Assembly (NCBI GenBank): GCA_032622095.1
Contig: CP136068.1
Location: forward strand, 162,955,465 to 163,019,464
Length of the DNA: 64,000 bases
Source of the DNA: Siphonodentalium dalli
Taxonomy: Eukaryota > Mollusca > Scaphopoda > Gadilida > Siphonodentaliidae
Direction of reading: 5' to 3'
Each line of letters begins with the position of its first letter. Positions within the stretch are counted from its first letter, which is position 1. The translations under genes and the position numbers were made by a program. This document shows, one piece after another, positions 34,901 through 43,900 of the stretch. Under the pieces are notes generated by a model, which saw only the letters and a program-made list of their open reading frames with translations, was not told where the DNA came from and ran no database searches.

Positions 34901-37900
34901 ATGTTCGTTTGTGTTCGTTGTTTAGTAGGACCGCTGGGGACCTCATACTGCAAATGACAGGTACACTAGTAGACCCCGAAGCCACGACAAATAGTTTTCG
35001 CGGCTGGCTCAACCGGATTTCGTGGCTGGTTAGCTAGCTGAGCCGGCTCAGTCGCTACGTTCGTGGCTGACGAAATATGGCGGCTCAGCCGGCTGAGATG
35101 TTATCAGTCAGCGTATTTTCGTTTCCGAAATGTTCCTAATCCCCGGTTATAGACCCCGTTTGTTTTAGCGTTTGTGGTGAACCCGTATAATTCAATATCA
35201 CACGTAATCTTTTGATGTTGGGCTTTTCCATTATGGCGAAAATACACGAAGGACTGGCATGGATATACTATGTAGTTTCCCATCTAATCGGTATAAGTTA
35301 CATTGGGACTTTTGTCGACTTCAGACTGATATCATCACTGGCATCTTGCGATATATGCATGCATCATTGAATGATGAACCCGATAGTAATGATATATAAT
35401 ATTTCAAACTATTGTCTATTCTTATGTGTATATATTGACAAATGCCAGCGATGTCTGAGACTGGGTCGTGTTGATATAAACAATTTATATTTTAACCCTT
35501 TCAATACCGAATGGATGCGCCCATTCAGTTATATGAAAGCATGCATTGGGATAGTCTATTCCACATTAAGGGGCCCGGTGTTCTGATAACATAACAACCA
35601 TGCCGTGTCCATGCGATTATGCCAATATTAGGCAATGCGGTTTAGTTCTTTGCGATTCACAGTACACTTGTGCTTGACATATAAGCCCATGCATGCAGAC
35701 CACACGGCTCAGCCATTTTACAATTCCGGCGGCGGAGATTTTTAAATGTGGCTGGCGTTAGAGATAATATGGCTGGCGGCGGCTTGTGGCCAATATGGCT
35801 GGCGGCGGCGGCGTGCGATGGCGGCTTCGGGCTCTATACACTAGTGTCCTACTTACATTATTTCTTCAGGTTCTATCCCAGAGGAAGATGACGGAAAGAT
35901 ATACAACACATGTACTATCTACAATCCTGATGGTGAAATGATTGCCAAGCATCGCAAGGTAAGTTCAAAATAGTGACAATAGTCCCCTGCGAATCTGTTC
36001 CCGCTAAACCGTGACGATCGGGTCGGGCATGACAAATTCGGGATAATTAATTAGTAAAACTATAAAATTTCTTGTGTTCTATCTGAGTCTGTCGTAAAAG
36101 TTTGTTTTATTCCCCATTACTATACCAATAGACATGTGATTATACCTAACTGACAAGACAACAAGTTATGATTATGGATGAATACATAAATACAGAACGA
36201 ACAAGCTTTTTGAATTCCATAAACTGGCTGAAACATGTATTTCTGGGCAGCACTTCAGTGTATACACTTGGATTCAACCAATCGCAGCGAGCAGAGGGTG
36301 TGGTCCTTGTTTATCAGCACAAATGAGTGACATGATTATGTTACCCGAATGCTTTTGTCTTGTGACTGTGACACTTAAATTGCTACAGCATGATGTCTGC
36401 ACGCTTTTATCTTTGTCGTGTGTTTGTCACAAAGTTATAGATTGATGGTTGAGTGCTTTGATGTCTTGCTACAATTTAGCTGTCTGTTAATAGTTACTGA
36501 GTGTCATCATTACAATAATCATATGCCGTACGAGTACTTAATTTATTTACGGTACAAGAGAAAATTCCCCCCCTGCAGAGTGCTTATTTGGGACCCTACG
36601 TTTATTATTAAGTCACTTGCAAAGTGAGAGCTTTCCGATGAATGGCAACAAGCCATATTTCCGACTAAATCCTGAAAAGTTCCCCATAATTCTGCTGTGG
36701 TTAAGGGGTCGATTACTTAGGGCATTACTGTATTACATTTGAGATGATGGAAGTGGTGTCCAGTTGAGTACGTTGCGTCCCTTACGTTGCATTGGTCATT
36801 TGTGATGCCATGATCTGTCATCTGAAATTTATGATTCAAATGGGTTCGTTACTTTATAACACATACTGTGTGTCACAGAGCTTCCGTTAGTGATAAGTTC
36901 AATATTGAAATAAATGTAACAGATCAATCTATAGGTTACTGGCATATTATATGATTGTCAAAAGACAACATCTAACTCTTTTTTTTCACACAAATACAAG
37001 TCAAATGTCATAAGCACACCGGACATGTCATGATGCCCAGACATGCATGCCATTGATATTTGCAAATAAAATTTGGTGCCAAAATGGCAATATAATATCA
37101 GTGATCACTTCGTAATATTACCTTTGTAAGTTAAAACATGATTTTCCTTTGTTTCATCCCCAGATCCACCTCTTTGATATTGATGTTCCTGGCAAGATCC
37201 GATTTCAAGAGTCTGAGGTTTTGAGCCCGGGAGAAAGTGTTACAGTATTCGACACTCGTGAGTATAACCTTCGTGTCTTTTGATTTATTAATTTTATTTG
37301 ACTAGTCATGTATGTAATGTGTATGATGTAAATGAAATGATGTAGAGGTTAATACAAATTTGTTGAAACATATATTATGTTTTAGATAAAGAAGGTTATG
37401 AGAAAAATTGTTGTGGGAGTACTAGAATCAAAGAATAAATTAGTGAGGTTATAAATCTGAAGACCAGAGTTATATGCACTAAGAGGCTTATTTCCATTGT
37501 GGTCTCAAGCCGGTGCCAGCCACTGAGCGGATACCAAGTCAATTGAATCTCTCTCCAGTCTCTTGAAGAGAGACAAACATTGAAAGAGATTGTAATATTA
37601 ATTAGATGGAAATTGAAATTGTGGCAATTTTGATACTTCAATGTTTGCCAATCTATTCAACACCAAGGTCAGGCAGTCAATGTGTCCATACACATATGAC
37701 AAAACGGTTTCTTGTCAGTTATTGTGCATACACCCATTATGGCATCATGATTGGCATGGCCTAGCAATACTACCGTGTGAATTTGGTCAAATTCGGATGA
37801 AACCAGTTTTTTACGACATAGCATGGCCCTACCGGAAATTGGAACTTGACCTCGGATCTGGACGAAAATACTCTGGGGTACTAAGCTCTCAATGCCCTAC

Positions 37901-40900
37901 ATATTGGTCTTTGTCCCATCTCTCTATCAGTATCTGTTCTGTTCTGGGGGGAGATGCACGAACAAGGAAATCATTAAATTTTTAAATCATTAAATTTTCA
38001 AGCCGCCATTATTCCGCCATTTTTTGGCTAGTGATACTACAATGTACCATGTGAATTTGTTGATATTCAGAGGAAAGAAGTTTTTGTGCAGAAAAAAGTT
38101 TCCACTAATCTAGAGGTCAAGGTCAAGGTTGAACAAAATTGCCAATAGGCCCATGCTGTAATGATGTGTGAGGGCTATGCACATACCAAAATTGAAGCTA
38201 AACGCCCCAGCTGTTTCTGAGCTATAGGGTGTTGAGGAATAATAATAAAAACAAAGAATAAAAATAAGAATTACAATGTTTTACCATTGAAGTATAATAA
38301 TTATTATAATTATTAAATGCCAAATAATTAATCAGTTTAAGCCGTTCTTTATCATCATTGATGAGTAGTTATCCCATAGGAAATGAAAAAGACATATTAT
38401 GTACTTATTCGGGTGCATGAAACTAGTAAGTTAGTATTCAGGCACTATGCCAACTGGAAGAATATAGCATTCTAGTAACATCGCCGAAAATTTCAAACAA
38501 ATCGACATTACCACTCCATAGATAACATTGTCTGAACTACGCACAATTGTAAATATTTACTTCTAGATTCGGGACGCAGCTATCTGTGATAAGCTAACAA
38601 AAACGATTTCGCTACCGAGAGTCACAGTATTTAATTAATATATAAGAATGACGGTGTTTGTTGTCAACTTGGATATAACATTTGTAAATATTACTACTTT
38701 GAGCAAGATTATTCCCCATTTCTATTTGATCACCCTACCGGAGTGTTTTACATCACTTTAAGATAATAAGTTCAACAAATGACCATATGGTTGTTTGTTG
38801 AACTTACTATTTGAACATTTCCCACAAATGAATAGGATTCCTTCTGCACTTTCTATTGTCTGTCGTCCGTTCATATTTCCTGAACATCCCTCCTGATAAA
38901 TAATAGAACCTTCCGATATATACTTTTATAACTGAGTGGGAGAATCCATTTAGTATAGTAAGGGTTAATGCATAAAATAAAACATTGTTAGTCAATCTCT
39001 CTCTTCTACAGCTAAAGATCTCTTCTAAATCTCTTTTATATCAAGACCCTCTGGTGTTCTCCCGATAATAGTTTCGTACTGTAACGTAACCAGGGTTCGT
39101 GCTGCCACTTGCCAAATTTGCCAATGGCAAAAATAATTCACACTTGGCCTGATTTGGCAAACATTTTTTATTCCTCAAGAAAGTTGAACAAATATTGGGC
39201 AATCACTGCCATTCATTTCATTAAACTCTTACAACATAATTATATTAGTGGTGTTTTATATGGTTTAGGAACAGTTAACAACTCAGCATTAGTACTGATG
39301 GTTGGTGGGTTTACTAGTATTTAGTGTGGTGGTGGTGTTTACATAGGTAATCCACCTTCGTTTCTCCATTTTAGCCTTCTATATCACCTTTGTATCTCCG
39401 TTTTAGCCCTCTATATCACCTTCGTATCGCCATTTTAGTGTATCACCTTCGTATCGCGTTTTAGTGTATCACCTTCGTATCGCCGTTTTAGTGTGTTACC
39501 TTTGTATCTCCGTTTTAGTGTATCACCTTCGTATCGCCGTTTTAGTGTATCACCTTTGTATCTCTGTTTTCGTGTATCACCTTCGTATCGCCGTTTTAGT
39601 GTATCACCTTTGTATCTCCATTTTAGTGTATCACCTTCGTATCGCCGTTTTAGTGTATCACCTTTGTATCGCCGTTTTAGTGTATCACCTTTGTACCTCG
39701 TTTTAGCGTATTACCTTCGTATCTCCGTTTTAGTCCTATATTTCGATGGCCTCCATCTGTCTGCTTTTCGAGACAGTTTTGTAACAAAACTTGCCCTATG
39801 GTTTGATGGTTATTGTGGAAATCTCTCTGTGTGTCTATCCATCGGTCTGTGTAACAACTTAACCCTATCATGATGCGAGCTGTGCTGGCGCAGCATTAAA
39901 GATCCTGTGCCAGTGCATTATCATGTATATGTGAGTCTCCCAAGGTATATATTGTTAGGCCAATGTATTCTCTTATATATGAGAGGCTCCCTTTGCGTAT
40001 AATACAAGAGGATACATTGGCACATGGTTTCGCAAAATTTCAGCTTGCTCCAGTCATGGAACTACAACAAACATCTGATTTGAATTCTTCTTATCAGCCT
40101 TCATAATTGGCTACGGCAATCAGCATTGCCGAAGCAATTTGCTGAAGCAAACTGGGGCATGGCATACTGTTGCCGTAGCGGATTGCCGAAGCCAAACAAT
40201 CTGAATTAAGAGGGCTGTCTTATGGATACCTTGGACTTGGATGCTTCATTCGAAAACTAGTGCGATGTACATGTAAGCTCGATATGTTATAAACTAGTGT
40301 GATGTACGCTCGATATGTTATAACATTTGTTATATTTTCTCTACAGTGTTCTGTCAAATCAGATAAGGTTTGTGTTACAACATATGATACATATTTTTTC
40401 CAGCATTTGGTTTCGTTATTGGTCATTTTTTTCTTTCCAGCATTCTGTAAAATTGGAATTGGTATTTGTTATGACATTCGATTTGCTGAGCTGGCTCAGA
40501 AGTATGCAGCAATGGGTGAGTTGTATATGTGAAACACCTTCAACTTAATTGTTCTTACCTTGGGGACTGTTGTGGCTTAGTGCTTAGTACATAAAGAAAT
40601 GATCAGACAAGAGCATTGGCGCATTGTGTTGAAACTGAGATATAGACAACAATACTACAGCGTGTATATGCTTATCCAAGTTTCCTTCGACGTAAACAGG
40701 ACATTTGCAGAATGAGGTCCCTAGAGGGTGGATTCGGTGACTGTACCCCATACAGTCAGGGGCGTAGCAAGCAAATTTTATTGGGGGGGTATAACCATTC
40801 ATCGCGAAGCGATGACCCGACCCGGCGGTGGGGGAGAGCACGAGAGGGGGCCGCCCCCTCTCGATGGGAGGGGGTCCTGGTCCTGGAAAATTTTCTGACA

Positions 40901-43900
40901 TTGGAAGCTTAAAGTGGCTCTCTGGTGGCTTCTGACCCATCTGACATTGTTTTCCCACCCACTACATTATCATAGATTAGATCAACATTCTTATCATTTA
41001 TCAATTGTAATTTCATAAAATGGTAGGCCAATTGAAAGTGTAATGAACAAATAGGTATATGGGAATTCATGTTGTGTTATTATCTAGTCATTAATGATGT
41101 GAAATTACTCCCATAACTGGGATCAGATATGCAGAAAGTAAATATGTCACAAACAACCATGAGAAAGTAGACTACATGGATACACACATCACCATGGGTA
41201 TGTATCGTGGGGTATTTATTGTGTGGGTATGAATAGTGTGGGTATGTATCGTGGGTATGTATAGTGGGTATGTATCATGGGGGTATGTATCCTGGGTATG
41301 CATAGTGGGGGTATGTATAGCGTGGTTATGTATAGTGGTGGTATGTATTGTGTGAGTATGTATAGTGTGGGTATGTATAGTGTGGGTATGTATAGTGTGG
41401 GTATGTATAATGTGGGTATGTATAGTGTGGGTATGTATAGCGTGGGTATGTATAGTGGTGGTATATATTGTGTGGGTATGTATCGTGTGGGTATGTATCG
41501 TGTGGGTATGTATAATGTGGGTATGCATAGTGTGGGTATGTATAGTGTTGGTATGTATAGTATGGTTATGTATCGTTTGGGTATGTATAGTGTGGGTACG
41601 TATCAGGAGGTATATATGGTGTGGGTATGTATCGTGGGGGTGTGCATTGCCGCGATCGTCGGCGATATTTCATTAGTTTGCCAAATATTTTTACTAACCT
41701 TTGGATAATATTGGGGGGGGGGGGGGGGGGGGGGGTAAATACCCCCCTTGCCCCCCCGGTTCCTACGCCCCTGCATACAGTGGGCTAGCATTACCAAATT
41801 CATCCTCTGCGGACCTCATTCTGCATGGCCTCATCTGCAGTGGGAGATCAAGAATCAGATTTAAGTTTCCAGGTGGTGAATATTATCCCCAAATTGGCAG
41901 ATGACACAATGCATAATCGAGGTGCTCAATCGGTGCACATTACAATATTCACCAACTGGGAACTTAAATCTGAGTCTTATTCTCCCATAGCAGATGAGGC
42001 CATGAAGAATGAGGTTCCCAAAGGGTGAATTTGTGATGCTAGCCTGCTGTGTGGGGGATAGTGTCACTAAATTCACCCTCTGGGGACCTCATTCTGCAAA
42101 CGTCTGGCATCTCAGGCCTGATTGGCTGAAATGGTGATAAATCCAAAATAAACCCAACCATTTTGACCTTCAATTTTTGGAGCTGGTTTTGCTTTAAAGG
42201 GAGACTGTTCCTAAATTTTCAGAAATAATCCTGCAGGGAGCCCCAATATATGTAGACTGAGTGTCGTCTGCTTGTGTCTTTGTGAGACTGTGAGGCTCCC
42301 TAAGGGATGAGTAAAGAAAGGGAGACAGTACCAAGAAAGATCTTAATTCAACATTTTTTCAAAAAGATATTTCCTGACAGACATACGGATTACGACATTG
42401 TTCCAGGGTAGAAATGAGGATAATGAGAGTATTTTAAAGGAACTGCAAAATACATAATATGTGACCCGCCATATCAAATCCAGTCATAAGTCGGGATTTA
42501 TTTACCCTGTGCCAATGCATTATCTTATATATGCGAGTCGACCATAGGTCGCCTCGCATATATAAGAGAATGCATTGGCCTAACAATTTTTTACAATTTT
42601 AATAATTTTTTCTTGTATTCTTTAATAATTTTATAATTTCACCCATACAGAGCCCCAGACAAACATGAGCAGACAACACTCTTCTATATGCTTCTATATA
42701 TGTGTGGGGCTCACTGCAGGGTAATGGATGTTTTTTATTTTATGTCCTAAAAATTGTAAGAAACATTTATTTAAAAAAAATGATAAAAAATTGTTAGGCC
42801 AATGCATTCTCTTATATATGCAAGGAGACCTATGGTCGACTCGCATATATAAGAGAATGCATTGGCACAGGGTAAAAAAATCCTGACTTACGACTGGATT
42901 TGATATGGCGGGTCACATATATGTAGACTGAGTGTCGTCTGCTTGTGTCTTTGTGAGACTGTGAGGCTCCCTAAGGGATGAGTAAAGAAAGGGAGACTGT
43001 ACCAAGAAAGATCTTGGATGCATCGATGTGGCCGGAAACATATTAATTCAACATTTTTTCGAAAAGAAATTTACTGACAGACATACGGATTACGACATTG
43101 TTCCAGGGTAGAAATAAGGATAATGAGAGTATTCTAAAGGAACTGCAAAATACATAATATAATTGTGTTAGTGGAATTGTCACGTGATATTGTGAACCAA
43201 CTGGGATTAACTTTAATTTTATATCTCTACAGCTAGGAACAATGACTCCTACATGCAAAGTGAACTGCGCATACACATGCTGGGGGACATTCACATAAAT
43301 TTCGAGACAGCATGGTATTGTTGAAATAGCTATATAAGTATTGTTTATGTAATGTTATGATATATTTCTAGAATACAATATGGGTGCACACATCCTGAAT
43401 TAAACAATAATCAATAAATCAAAATCCAGCCATTTATGGGGCCACCTCCTACTCTAGTCAACAGAAAATATCCAGTAAAAGAATAAACATGAGTCTTGTT
43501 AAACTACAGTAATGCTCTAATTAATCGACTCCTTAAACACAGCAGAATTATGGGTAACTTTTCAGAATTTAGTCGGAAATATGGCTTGTTGCCATCCATT
43601 GGAAAGCTCTCCCCTTAAACCCTTGCCAATGCATTCTCTTATATATGCGAGTCTCCCATTGAGCACCTCGCATATATAAGAGAATGCATTGGCCTAATAA
43701 TATTTACCTTGAATTGTAAGCCAGTGCATTCTCTCATATATGCGAGGCTCCCTATGGAAGACTCGCATATATAAGAGAATGGACCAGCATAGGATCTTTA
43801 ATGCTGCACCAGCGAAGCTCCCATCATCAAAGGGTTAACAATACCATGGGTCCCGTTTAACTTGGGAGACATCTTCTCCCTAAATTATGCCACTTCTCCC

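Larger units (their letters stand above)
31408..34933. mobile_element. 3.5-kb TIR element with 8-bp TSD CTGGGGAC
   Basis: Flanked by CTGGGGAC (31400-31407 and 34934-34941). Long inverted repeats start GGTCCTACTAAACAACGAAC, include CGAACATAAACGAACA iterations, and extend about 320 bp on the right (34613-34933). The left arm is the same but interrupted by a 0.4-kb insertion (31555-31970). An 8-bp duplication suits hAT-like or other 8-bp families. The interior (32160-32980) is GC-rich with overlapping open frames on both strands and an AATAAA near 32964, but no protein I recognise. Confidence 0.8.
31226..34961. mobile_element. GAGGTCCCCAGAGGG hairpin MITE split by a 3.5-kb insertion
   Basis: The left part (31226-31407) contains the family's outer end AGTTTAGTGTGCCTGTCATT and an internal hairpin TAGTGATGCTAGCC / GATAGCATCACTA. 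The right part (34942-34961) resumes CTCATACTGCAAATGACAGG. The 31408-34933 element sits between them. Confidence 0.8.
40757..41773. mobile_element. hAT-like element CAGGGGCGTAG...CTACGCCCCTG with 8-bp TSD
   Basis: TIRs CAGGGGCGTAG / CTACGCCCCTG and the target duplication CATACAGT (40749-40756, 41774-41781) fit a non-autonomous hAT. The interior is almost entirely a minisatellite plus G- and C-rich ends. Confidence 0.85.
40695..42120. mobile_element. GAGGTCC hairpin MITE split by a hAT-like insertion
   Basis: The left piece (40695-40756, ACATTTGCAGAATGAGGTCC) and the right piece (41774-42120, ending CCTCATTCTGCAAACGTCTG) make one MITE, interrupted at CATACAGT by the 40757-41773 element. Confidence 0.75.

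Noticed and set aside
39464-39873. Long overlapping open frames with repeating Tyr-His-Leu-Arg/Cys type residues
   Set aside because: They arise from a 27-bp minisatellite whose period is divisible by 3. There is no initiation context or homology.
41172-41708. His/Thr/Ile-rich and Gly/Met/Tyr/Ser-rich open frames on both strands
   Set aside because: Products of a 15-bp minisatellite inside a hAT-like element.
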